From Sacculina carcini (Eukaryota; Arthropoda; Thecostraca; Sacculinidae), in assembly GCA_916048095.2 (NCBI GenBank), contig OU696593.1:2600001-2664000 (forward strand): DNA of 64,000 nucleotides. The letters are read 5' to 3'. Below the pieces are notes generated by a model, which was not told where the DNA came from, did no database searches, and worked only from the letters and a program-made list of their open reading frames with translations. The translations under genes were made by a program, and so were the position numbers. Below are positions 1-9,281 of the stretch, one piece after another. Numbering within the stretch: position 1 is the first letter of the stretch; the number at the start of each line of letters is the position of its first letter.

Positions 1-931
1 AGTTTTAACACTACTCAATAAGTTCAAAAACAACTCGTATATATAGAACCCACCACCAGATCAGAGAAAACATACAGGAAGGCCACTTAAAATATAACGT
101 AAGTTGTCAGAAAACGAAAAACATGCGCACACACATACACACACATACAGAGAGAGAGAAAGAGAGACAAGCTCAAACACAAAAATGCACATGCCTACGT
201 AAAACATCCCTATATGCGTGAAGTTATCTGAATCAAATGAGACTTCAGCCACACATACACAATACGTGCTATACAGGTTCTACAGGTACACACTAGGTGG
301 CGGTCTGCAGCTCTACACTACACTGACTACGAGAATAGAATATGATATAACAGCAAAGCGCACCAGAAGGACATTTTTCAAATGAAGGATTAACTGCGTC
401 CTCCGGTGTTAACCCGAGTGCTTCCACCAGTATTAGTGCGAGTGCTTATTCCAGAATTAGCCCGAGTGCTTGTTTGCTAATTCATCTGAGTGTCTTCACC
501 AATCTGTTACAAATCAACAAGAAACGATATTGTAAAAACATCCTCAATGAGAAATCCTCATGTCAAGTTTAACACAACTGAACTGAGCTCATATACATGA
601 CCACACTTGAGAATTATACAATGAAAAAATTGAAAAACGATGTAATTCTTGGAAAATGATCAGCATACAGAACGAATATTCGTGCATAGAGTACAATTTT
701 GGTCGTTGTGAAATAACTGTATCACGAGGACGTGTATGTGCGGTGTTACCACCAATATCGGACACTCCCACTACCAGGCAAGGCATAAACACAATGACAA
801 AATACCAGTGGCTTCTACTCTGACTTAGGGCAGGGGGCTATGAAGTTGTGTGGAGTGGAGGAATTGCGTGCGTGGAGTGGAGAAATTGAGATTTCTTAGT
901 TACTGTCAGCGTAAACACAAATGGACAATAC
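1..931. other. Non-coding DNA, 3' of the last visible phosphatase exon
   Basis: No exon or convincing element is seen apart from a 24-bp repeat (409-504) and a purine/CA-rich patch near 125-190. On the minus strand this lies downstream of the phosphatase exon at 932-1076, so it is probably intron. I looked for a SKICH-like or other C-terminal exon and did not find one. Confidence 0.4.
409..504 (+). repeat. 24-bp tandem repeat, 4 diverged units
   Basis: Four adjacent 24-bp units (409-432, 433-456, 457-480, 481-504) share a GAGTGCTT-like core. Read on the plus strand the first three give an octapeptide pattern L-x-R-V-L-x-x-x, then a stop. The period is a multiple of three, but no long reading frame surrounds it, so coding is not supported. 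Confidence 0.75.
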
Positions 932-1076
932 CTGTAAGTTCACAACAAGCGACACTGGACGATGGTCTGATACAGACACGTCTCGGTGGCTTCGATAATC
1001 ACGCGTGGAGACATCAAGACCGCATGCCTCTGGGTTCGTCCAGTACAATATGCGATCAGTCCACGCGGGTCGGCGT
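932..1076 (-). CDS. Inositol polyphosphate 5-phosphatase, exon with PAWTDRIL motif
   Basis: This exon of a minus-strand gene encodes the C-terminal part of an Mg-dependent 5-phosphatase catalytic domain. The family removes the 5-phosphate of phosphoinositides or inositol phosphates on cytoplasmic membrane faces. Visible motifs are RRPAWTDRILYW, the family signature that contacts substrate, and SDHRPVSL, which holds the catalytic Asp-His pair. The acceptor AG is at 1078-1077. The exon opens with one base that completes the codon left by the exon at 14,211 (CA+A, Gln), giving HYNEQRRPAW. The donor is CAG/GTATTG at 932/931, phase 0. Later exons are not recognised and probably lie off the left edge. 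The subfamily (INPP5K/J-like or OCRL/INPP5B-like) is not resolved. Confidence 0.9.
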
Positions 1077-1100
1077 CTGTTCACATAATTTACATATTTT

Positions 1101-1147
1101 CAAACACAAATACACACAAATACACACACACATGCACACACACATTT
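1101..1147. repeat. (CA)n-rich microsatellite
   Basis: An imperfect CACA/ATACACA run that borders the 5'-truncated end of the LINE piece starting about 1148. Confidence 0.85.
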
Positions 1148-1588
1148 ACAAAAACATATTAAAAAACTGGAGAAGGTACAGAAATCAGCCACAAAATTTT
1201 TAGGAAGCCTCAAACGTTTGACATATTTCGACAGACTAAAAAAGTTAGGTTTGACAACGCTAGAAGAAAGGAGAGTTAGAGGGGATTTAATCTCAGTTTA
1301 TAGATGTCTTACGGGGAAGGATAAAATGGAAAATCATAAGCTGTTTCAATTCTCAAAATCTAATAATCTAATAGAAAAATCAGTTTTGGCCTACAAAAAC
1401 GCAGGATAAAAAAGGACATCCAAAATATAGTTTCCCAAATAGAGCAGTAGATAGATGGAATAGGTTGCCAAGCGACATAGTACACCAGCCAACGACACAA
1501 CTGTTCAAGAAGACATATGACAACTGGAAGGCGGGAGTCACGAGCCTCTGACTCATTCCTGCGAAGACAAGACAAGACAACTAGTAAG
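1148..1588 (+). pseudogene. LINE-A1: 3' end of a CR1/L2-like LINE
   Basis: The piece encodes the end of a LINE reverse transcriptase protein. It reads LEKVQKSATKF, then LKKLGLTTLEERRVRGDL from 1218, a stop and frame change near 1407, and then DRWNRLPSDIV up to TSL and a stop near 1555. These are the usual C-terminal motifs of CR1/L2-type ORF2 proteins. It is severely 5'-truncated and dead. Its 3' end runs through TCATTCCTGCG and TAAGAA straight into a (CA)n run. The LINE-A2 3' end at 10,690-10,880 has the same layout, so the CA run is probably the 3' tail or the preferred target of this family. Confidence 0.85.
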
Positions 1589-1655
<67 letters not shown>

Positions 1656-1676
1656 ACACACACACACACAGACACA
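1589..1676. repeat. (CA)n microsatellite after LINE-A1
   Basis: Nearly pure (CA)n of about 85 bp, directly following the LINE-A1 3' end. Confidence 0.95.
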
Positions 1677-1735
1677 TTACATTACATTATGGAAAAAATT
1701 ATATAGCGCCCTACACCTAGAGGGTCTCTAAGGCG

Positions 1736-1738
<3 letters not shown>
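1677..1738 (-). mobile_element. Short 3' end of a SINE/LINE, minus strand
   Basis: Read on the minus strand, this 60-bp piece has a hairpin-like AGCGCCTTAG...AGGGCGCT block, then GCGCTATATAA, and ends in ATAATG-TAATG-TAATG. A GCGCTATAT block followed by a short tandem tail also ends LINE-C (near 40,083-40,120), so this is probably a severely truncated tail of an L2-like LINE or its SINE. Confidence 0.5.

Positions 1739-1791
<53 letters not shown>
1739..1791. repeat. (CA)n microsatellite
   Basis: Pure CA run of about 52 bp between the short tail and the 5' end of LINE-A2. Confidence 0.95.
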
Positions 1792-1794
<3 letters not shown>

Positions 1795-2604
1795 TTGTGT
1801 GGCTGTTGTGGTGGACGGTTGTGTTTGAGCGAGTGACCTGTGATCGGTGTGTGTTGACTGTTGGTTGTGGTGGACGCTGTGTGTAAACGAGCGACCTGTG
1901 AACGGTGACCTTGACGGACCAACACCAGTTGCAGCAAAAGTTTGAGTCAGAAATGAGTGACAAAGCCAAAAGAGACAAAAAGAAAGGTGAGGAAGACAGA
2001 TTTGATAATATGGTAGCTAAAATCAGGGAGATAGAGGAAGAATTGATGAATATGAAAGAAACCATCGAGGAAGTGAGAGCCCAAAATTATCAACTGAAGA
2101 AAGAAAATGAACACAAAGATAGAGTAATTCAGGCTCTTCAGGAAAAAGTAAAGCGAAAGGAAGACAGGACTAAAAATGCCGAAGTGGTTGCTCAATCTGT
2201 AAAAGTAGATGTCGACAGAATTGAAAAACAAAGCTCAAACTTCAACATGAACAAAGAGGTTACTGAAATAATTCGTAACAATCCTAAGCTGATCAAGCAA
2301 ACAGTAGATGTGAACAAATCAGTCGTCTTCTTTGGAGTCGAAGAAGAAGACATCAAGAACAGGATATACAAAGACAAATCAGAAGCGGCAAACATCAAGG
2401 ATGTTATGAAAACATTAACAGGAAACGAATCGAAATCGAACACTGCATTGAAGGATTTACCAGATTGGGCGCAGACGAAAAAAACATAAACAGACCTCTA
2501 AAAGTGACCTATGTAAATTCGAACTAAGTGGAAGAAGTGATCAGAAGTGCAAAAACTCTCAAAGAGTCGGACAAATGGAAAATGTGAATATTAGTAGATG
2601 TTTG
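1792..2604 (+). mobile_element. LINE-A2, 5' segment (5'UTR and ORF1)
   Basis: First of three pieces of one CR1/L2-like LINE. The other pieces are 7,947-9,281 and 10,690-10,880. The Gypsy element interrupts it at the 4-bp target TTTG (2,601-2,604). The 5'UTR has a TTGTGTTTGAGCGAGT block that recurs in the minus-strand LINE fragment at 53,547-53,940, so the two are related 5' ends. Confidence 0.85.
1953..2489 (+). pseudogene. LINE-A2 ORF1, coiled-coil protein (broken)
   Basis: The first ATG of the open frame is at 1953. The predicted protein is very rich in Lys and Glu with heptad-like spacing over about residues 5-90 (VAKIREIEEELMNMKETIEE), as expected for a coiled-coil LINE ORF1 protein that binds element RNA. 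After about 2,450 the frame breaks. Related sequence continues out of frame (KTLKESDKWK near 2,560) to the Gypsy insertion and resumes at 7,951 with LSKEDREKIKELL. No zinc knuckle is visible. Confidence 0.7.
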
Positions 2605-2638
2605 TGTGGTGGTTCTGTAGAACACAATGTGAGCCGTA

Positions 2639-2707
<69 letters not shown>

Positions 2708-2980
2708 CTTGCTAGAGTGTGTATGTGTGAACTGTGTGTGAATGAGCGTGTCTCAATGGTTCAGTATGTCATGTTCGTGTCTGTATATGCGCGTCCCTGT
2801 GTGTGTGTGCCTCAGGTTGTCGAGGGTGTGTTGACGGTGTATATCTGAATGAGTATGTGTGTTGGTGTGTATCGGTATATAAGTTCGTGTTATCCTATCG
2901 TTTGAGACTGATTCTACCGAGAGCTGAAGCGCTGTCAATATAAAGACCAGTTGATTTCTGTATGTGGACCGTTCACCACA
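2605..2980 (+). repeat. 5' LTR of the Gypsy element
   Basis: 376-bp LTR. It contains a (GT)n run of about 65 bp near its start and a TATA box at 2876-2883. It carries a 13-bp insertion (around 2,888-2,900, between two copies of TTCGT/TCGTTT) absent from the 3' LTR. Outside this and the GT tracts I found no base difference between the LTRs. Confidence 0.95.
2876..2883 (+). promoter_or_regulatory. LTR TATA box
   Basis: TATATAAG in the 5' LTR, about 100 bp before the LTR end, is a plausible Pol II core promoter for the element. The 3' LTR copy is at 7855-7862. Confidence 0.55.
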
Positions 2981-2982
2981 TT

Positions 2983-3000
2983 TGGTACCCCGAGTGATTG
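2983..3000 (+). other. Primer binding site of the Gypsy element
   Basis: TGGTACCCCGAGTGATTG lies two bases after the 5' LTR. The initial TGG fits pairing with a tRNA 3' CCA. I cannot name the tRNA without a comparison. Confidence 0.6.
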
Positions 3001-3060
3001 CTTCATCTTTTGCGACACCTATTTGAACTTGTACTCATTTCAGTCGTCAACTCTATCAGC

Positions 3061-3850
3061 ATGCAGAACTCAGGTGAGCTCACAGATTCAATGCAGCAGA
3101 TTTCGAGTCCGTTTGTTTCTGCCCATGTGGGAGTAAAACCACCTCCGTTCATGCCAGAGCCTGTGGCTGGATGGAGTGCTGTTCTGGAGGCACAATTTCA
3201 TCTAGCCAGAATCACATCGGAAGAAACACGTTTTTTTCATGCGATGGCTGCACTGTCTCCAGATGTGGCCGCCCGACTCAGTCCACAAGTTTTGGCTAGT
3301 CACAAGTATTCGGAGCTCAAACAGCCTTTGCAGAACAAATTCGATAAAACCAAAGCTGAAGTGATCGAAGAACTGATGTCGAGAATGCCACTACCAGGTC
3401 GACCGTCTGACAGATGGCGCTGGCAGATCTTCAGAGGATAGCGCAAAAAGCTGGTGCAGGTGAAGACATAGTGAAGTATAAGTTCTTGAAATCTTTGCCT
3501 ACGGCCGTCGCTGCAGCCTTAGCGGCGCAACAGGACTTGAAAATCGAACACATGGGCCCAATAGCAGACGAATTGGTGCCGCTGATACAGACAGAACCGT
3601 GTTTTGCGGCACAATCGGAAAGTATGGGGACGACAGTAGCTCGCTCTAGCAGAGGGTACACCTCGCCACGAAATCAAACCAGTACCAGCCATTACTTGAT
3701 ACCGAGGGAGCTGCGTCCATTTTTCGATGCTCAACGACCACAAGTGTGTAGAGCACACATTTACTTTGGAAATGAGGCTCGCACATGCAAAGTATGGTGC
3801 AAATGGCCTACAAAAAGACCTGGGATCAAGTTAGAGCCGTCATCTCGCAC
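3061..3850 (+). pseudogene. Gypsy gag (frameshifted)
   Basis: Starts at the ATG at 3061 in the frame ending at 3441. A small indel near 3,408-3,415 moves the reading to the frame running 3414-3890. The capsid-like part has WSAVLEAQFHLARITSEE and FFHAMAALSP; the second part has LADLQRIAQKAG. Near the end lies a Cys/His cluster, CRAHIYFG...CKVWCKW, in place of a classical CCHC knuckle, a form seen in some Gypsy lineages. The gag frame overlaps the pol frame by about 105 bases, pol lying at -1, which would suit programmed -1 frameshifting. Confidence 0.75.
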
Positions 3851-6800
3851 TGTGTCACCGGCGCGCCAAGCATCTTTGTCGGAAAACTGAGTAGGCAGAT
3901 GAACGTGAAAGCGACCACTCATCTGCCACTAGTACAAGTCGCCACGCGAATATTTCTTCGCCCAGTGACATTCATCGTAGACACAGGTGCTGGTGTGTCA
4001 CTCATGCCGAGACGCCTGGTGGCAGACAGACATCTAGACCCATCGCCAGTTCGAATTACCGCCGCCAACGGTCAAACAATTCCTGTCTATGGTCAACTGC
4101 AACTACAGATCGAAATTCATGGTCTGCGGCGAACATTCAATTGGACGTTTGTCGTGTCCGACATTGTCACTCCTCTTCTGGGGACGGACTTCCTGGCGCA
4201 CCACAACTTGATAGTAGACTGCGGGAGGTGCGAGCTGCGTGATTCAAACACTGAGCTGGCCGTGTCGTGCAAAAGGTCATCAACGTTTTCATGTGGCATC
4301 ATCATCAACGACTTGACCGCTTTTCCAAAAGAAATTCGCCCTATAATCCAACGGTATCAGTCCGTCATATCGTCTGCACCGAGTGGACCGCCTGTAAACG
4401 CCCCTGCAGCGAAGCTGGTTGTTCACAGCATTGAAACAGGCAGCGCCACACCAGTGTACGCTTCACCGCGGCGTCTAGCTCCGGAGCGAGAAAAAGCCGC
4501 AAAACAAGCATTCGACGTTCTACTGAAAAATGGCACCGTGCACCCGTCTTGCTCACCTTGTGCATCACCTCTGCACCTCGTCCCGAAAAAGTCACCAGGT
4601 GAGTGGAGAATTACAGGCGACTATCGTGCGCTAAACACAAAAACAATACCAGATCGCTATCCGCTTCCACACATTCAAAATCTTTCATCCAAATTGCACG
4701 GTATGCAAATTTTTAGCAAAATTGATCTCCTTCGTGCATATTATAACATTCCAGTACAAGAAAAAGACATTCCTAAGACGGCAGTCACAACACCTTTCGG
4801 AATGTTCGAATATTTGTATTTACCTATGGGACTGAGAAATTCAGGAGCCACCTTTCAAAGATTCATGGACTCAGCTTTTCGGGAATTGAATTGTGTATTT
4901 ATATATTTAGACGATGTTCTGGTGTATTCTCCAAATGAAGAAGACCACAAGAAGCATTTGGAGGCCGTTTTTGCAGTACTTGACAGGTACAAACTAAAAC
5001 TGGCTCCCGAAAAATGTACATTTTACCAAAAACACGTCCAATTTTTAGGTCACCATGTGTCAGCTGAAGGTGTGTCACCACCCAAAGAACGTGTGTCAGC
5101 CATCATGGACCTGCCTCTCCCAAAAGACGCAGCTGAGCTGAGACGCATACTTGGCATGGTAGGATTTTTTCGTAGAATGGTGCCGCGATTTGCGCATATT
5201 ACGTTTCCTCTCACAGAGATTTTGCGACTTCAACCGAAATCCAAATGTCTCGAATGGAACTCGGAGGCAGAAGCTGCGTTCACGGAGACTAAACAAGCGT
5301 TGCAGTCAGCGTGCACACTTGTCCATCCGTGTATGAAAAGTAGAGAGTTCCAGCTCGTGACTGACTGTTCTGGATATGCTGCAGGTGCTGCGCTCTATCA
5401 ACTAGTGCAAGGCCATCCGAAACCAATATCATTTTTTTCCAAAAAACTTTCAGAACCAGAGAAAATATTCCACGTACGATCGTGAATTGTTGGCAGCTTA
5501 TCTTGCAGTTCAACACTTTCGTCACTTGCTCGAGGGCCAGCATGTAGAATTATTTACGGATCACAAACCCATGGAAAGTGCTTTCAGAAGCACAAAATCA
5601 GCCAAATCTGATCGACAGCAAAGATACTGGAGCTTCATCACCGAGTACGTCTCAAATGTCCACCATGTACGAGGTGCTGACAATGTCGTTGCCGATTGCT
5701 TATCACGCAACATCAACAGTGTGAGTGTCGATGTTTGTGATCTACCCAGTATAGCTAAGGCTCAGAGCGTAGACGATGAAGTGCAGTCATTGAAATCGAG
5801 GTTAAAAATTGTTCAATTGAATGACAATCTTAACCTATTATGTGAAACTTCGTCGATGCAGCCGAGACCGTATCTGCCCAAGGAATGCCGACTGACTGTG
5901 TTTAAACAGCTCCATGAGTTCTCACATCCAGGCATGCAAGGCAGTGTGCGACTTGTGAAGTCTAGGTATTTTTGGCCCGGCCTTGACAGAGATGTGAAAT
6001 TGTGGGTGAAATCTTGCCTGGATTGTCAAAAATCCAAGGTACACCGCCACACGAAAGCACCACTCTCGCCATTTTCGATGCCGTGTTCCAGATTTGAGGT
6101 GGTTCATGTTGACATTGTCGGCCCGCTGCCGCCATGTACCGCACCTGGCCACACATTTGCTTCACCGTACAGGTACTTGCTTACGTGCATCGATAGAGCG
6201 TCTCGTTGGGTTGAAGCAGCGCCTTAAACGAGTATCACTGCCGAGTCTGTCGCACGTGCATTTTTTTCCGTATGGGTGTCTCGTTTTGGTGTGCCTCTGC
6301 ACATAATAACAGACCGTGGCCCCCAATTCGAAGCTGCACTCATGACATCATTGGCGCGGACTGTCGGCTTTCACCGATTGAGAACAACCTCATATCACCC
6401 GCAGTCAAATGGATTAATCGAGAGAGTACACCGAGTGTTGAAAACCGCCATCGTCGCCCGACGACAGGAGTGGATGAACGCTTTACCTGCTGTACTGCTG
6501 GGTATTCGGATGTTGCCGGCTGAGACGGGTTTCTCTCCCTTCACAGCTATCACAGGTGCACAACTTTTATGTCCGCGGGTCAGCATAGATCCGGCGTCAC
6601 CATCAGCAGAGCGCCACGACTTTGTGCAGCAGCTGGTGCGGCATATGCGCCAAATAGATTTCTACTCACTGTCAGCTGGCAGCGCACATCGCACCAAGGC
6701 GACGTATGTGCCACGCGACTTGTCTACCTGTACACACGTGTGGGTTCGCGTAGATAGAGTTCGACAGCCACTGGAGGCTCCATATCGTGGCCCATTTCGG

Positions 6801-7064
6801 GTGGTACAACGAACATCACATGTGATTCAGATCGAGTTACCTACTGGAGAAATTGACGCGGTGTCCATAGAACGACTGAAACCGGCTTACTTACCGCAAC
6901 CATCACAGTACCAGCATACTAAGCCTCGCTCTGTGCTGTCCGGGCCGTCTTGCGTGCAGAATGATTCAAGTGAACCAACTGCACCCGATACCACCGCCTC
7001 TGCGAGAGCACGTCAAAGCAGGAACACACAATCGCCGACTGGTGTAACTATCTCAAATGACTAA
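3785..7064 (+). pseudogene. Gypsy pol: protease, RT, RNase H, integrase (broken)
   Basis: Aspartic protease: VDTGAGVSLMP near 3,985. Reverse transcriptase: PLPHIQNL, FSKIDLLRAY, and YLDDVLVYS (catalytic DD) near 4,900-4,930. RNase H: VTDCSGYAAGAAL near 5,360. A frameshift near 5,470 moves the frame, which resumes YDRELLAAY. Integrase: HHCC finger H-E-F-S-H ... CLDCQKSK at 5,920-6,030, then DDE residues in VDIVGPLP, ITDRGPQFE and PQSNGLIERVHR. A single in-frame TAA at 6225-6227 interrupts the integrase, the same frame continuing as TSITAESVARAF. C-terminal sequence with a VRVDRVRQPLEAPYRGPF motif ends at 7064. Confidence 0.92.
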
Positions 7065-7547
7065 ACTGCTCTGTCGACGCCTGGTCCGCAGTTATTGACT
7101 GCCGACCGCACTGGCTCAGGGCTGCTGCAGTCCACGAAAAGTACACGTTCAGGACGCAAGGTGCGTTTCCGTGCTGATCCAGACTTTGTATATGTTTGAT
7201 GTTTTATCAGTGAAATGTTGTTGTATGTGTTGTGTGAATATTCACTAGATGCTAATTTTATTCAACAGTGATATTTGCAGGACTTCCCATGATGTACTTG
7301 CGCGTGTTATGTAATTACTATTTCTGTTATGTTCACACATGCTGTTTTGTATGGTCACCTGTCTGCAGTTATTTCTATGCAGGTATCAGAAGCACGGAAT
7401 GACATGATTGTATTGTATATGATTGTATTGTATTGTATTGATTGCATGATTTTCATTGTATATGTGTACCGCTGGCATGCTTTGTCCACTTATCCGCACC
7501 TCAAGTGCGACCTTGTCAGTGTGCTCCGCAACTGGGGCGGCATGTAT
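7065..7547 (+). other. Gypsy 3' untranslated region
   Basis: Non-coding tail between the pol stop and the 3' LTR. It has imperfect TTGTATTGTATTG repeats near 7,410-7,442. A G-rich segment, CTGGGGCGGCATG, just before the LTR at about 7,532-7,545 may act as the polypurine tract, although it is a poor purine run. Confidence 0.6.
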
Positions 7548-7581
7548 TGTGGTGGTTCTGTAGAACACAATGTGAGCCGTA

Positions 7582-7670
<89 letters not shown>

Positions 7671-7946
7671 CTTGCTAGAGTGTGTATGTGTGAACTGTGT
7701 GTGAATGAGCGTGTCTCAATGGTTCAGTATGTCATGTTCGTGTCTGTATATGCGCGTCCCTGTGTGTGTGTGTATGCGTGTGTGTGTGCCTCAGGTTGTC
7801 GAGGGTGTGTTGACGGTGTATATCTGAATGAGTATGTGTGTTGGTGTGTATCGGTATATAAGTTCGTTTGAGACTGATTCTACCGAGAGCTGAAGCGCTG
7901 TCAATATAAAGACCAGTTGATTTCTGTATGTGGACCGTTCACCACA
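7548..7946 (+). repeat. 3' LTR of the Gypsy element
   Basis: 399-bp LTR, with a longer (GT)n run (about 7,585-7,669) than the 5' LTR and an extra TGTATGCGTGTG stretch near 7,765-7,785. TATA box TATATAAG is at 7855-7862. It ends CACCACA at 7946 and is followed by the target copy TTTG. Confidence 0.95.
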
Positions 7947-7950
7947 TTTG

Positions 7951-9281
7951 AGCAAAGAAGATAGAGAAAAAATCAAAGAACTGCTGAATGTAGCAAAAGA
8001 AAAAATAAGCAAAGAACAGAAGAGGAAGAAAATGTTTTTTCTACAAAGTAGTGGGACTACAAGTAAAAAAGTGGTATCTGAAGAAAAAAGAGAACCCAAC
8101 ATAAAGATATACAGAAACAAAGGATTGAATATCATCTACTCAAACGTAGATGGTCTTGTATCAAAACTGAATGAGTTCAATGATCATATTGAAGAAAATA
8201 GACCAGACGTTATATGTGTAACTGAAACAAAAATGTGTCAAAATTTTAACAATGAAGTACTAAGTTGTACAGGCTACAACATATGGCGAATAGACAGGCA
8301 AAGTAAGACTGGTGGAGGTGTAATGATCCTAACAGCAGATAAATTGCGAGTAAAAAATGTGATCTAGCGAATGAAAACGCAGAACTGATTGCGGTAGAAA
8401 TCATGATGGACTTCAGAGTAACTGTTGCTGTGGTTTATATGGCACCAAAGACCAGTGCATGAAAATTGGATGAATACAAAAATGTAAGAGAAAATACAAT
8501 CAAAAGTATAAGAGAGGTTCTGACAAAAACTGAAACAGGTGAAAAAGACTTGATTATTACTGGCGATTTGATTTGTAAAGTCAATTGGAAAAGCCCTTAC
8601 ATTGATGACACATCTGATCATCTGAAAAAAGATTTGATCGACCTCAACCAAGACTACTTTTTAACTCAGGAACAGGAACTTTTTAACTTTGGAACTGTGG
8701 AGTGATCACTGGCAAATGTCATTTAATACAAGCAAATGTCGAATTGTACGATTTGGGACTAGTAAATTCAGACCAAACTATTCTTAAATCATGAATAATA
8801 TACCATTACAGGATTCGCAAAAAGAAATAGACCTTGGAGTAATAATGAATCACAAGCTGTCTCCTGAAAACCATATATCCGAAATAGTGAAAAAGACAAA
8901 TTGCAAAATTGCACATATTAAAACTTTCACATAGCTTAAGCTTATTAAGCTTTCACATATTTCAACGCCGAAATGTTAAGAAAGTTAATAATAGCTATCA
9001 TTAGACCATCTCTAGAATACGTTGTCACAACATGGAGTCCGCATTTACAGAAGCACAAGGAAAAACTAGAGAAAGTACAAAGATCAGCTACAAAAATATC
9101 ACACGAGACAAGACATTTAGGCTTCAATGAAAGACTGAGAAAATTGAACCTATCTACACTATAAGAAAGAAGAGTCAGACGAAATGTGATAGCTATATAT
9201 AGATATATGACAGGCAAAGAAAATATTCAAAATACCAGTCTGTTCCAGCCGACCAGTTCCACACGTTTACATGCTCTAAGT
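7951..9281 (+). pseudogene. LINE-A2, middle segment: endonuclease and RT end
   Basis: Resumes exactly where the 5' segment stopped: LSKEDREKIKELL, then an exonuclease-endonuclease-phosphatase domain from about 8,120 (LNIIYSNVDGLV, RPDVICVTETK with the catalytic Glu). A frameshift near 8,360 leads to later endonuclease parts up to about 8,700. Most of the reverse transcriptase is missing: directly after 8,703 the sequence reads SFNTSKCRIVRFG and KEIDLGVIMN, which belong to the end of RT, then LRKLIIAIIRPSLEYVVTTWS and RKLNLSTL. So one internal deletion removed the RT core including the catalytic Asp pair. The piece stops at 9,281, where the hAT element begins. Confidence 0.85.

Larger units (their letters stand above)
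2605..7946 (+). mobile_element. Ty3/Gypsy LTR retrotransposon
   Basis: Complete element of 5,342 bp. The LTRs begin TGTGGTG and end CACCACA, exact inverted repeats. The host target TTTG is duplicated at 2,601-2,604 and 7,947-7,950. Domain order is gag, protease, RT, RNase H, integrase, which places it in Ty3/Gypsy. It sits inside LINE-A2, in the intron of the phosphatase gene and opposite to it in orientation. The LTRs differ only by indels, implying recent insertion, yet the coding region carries frameshifts and a stop, so it is probably not autonomous. Confidence 0.95.
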
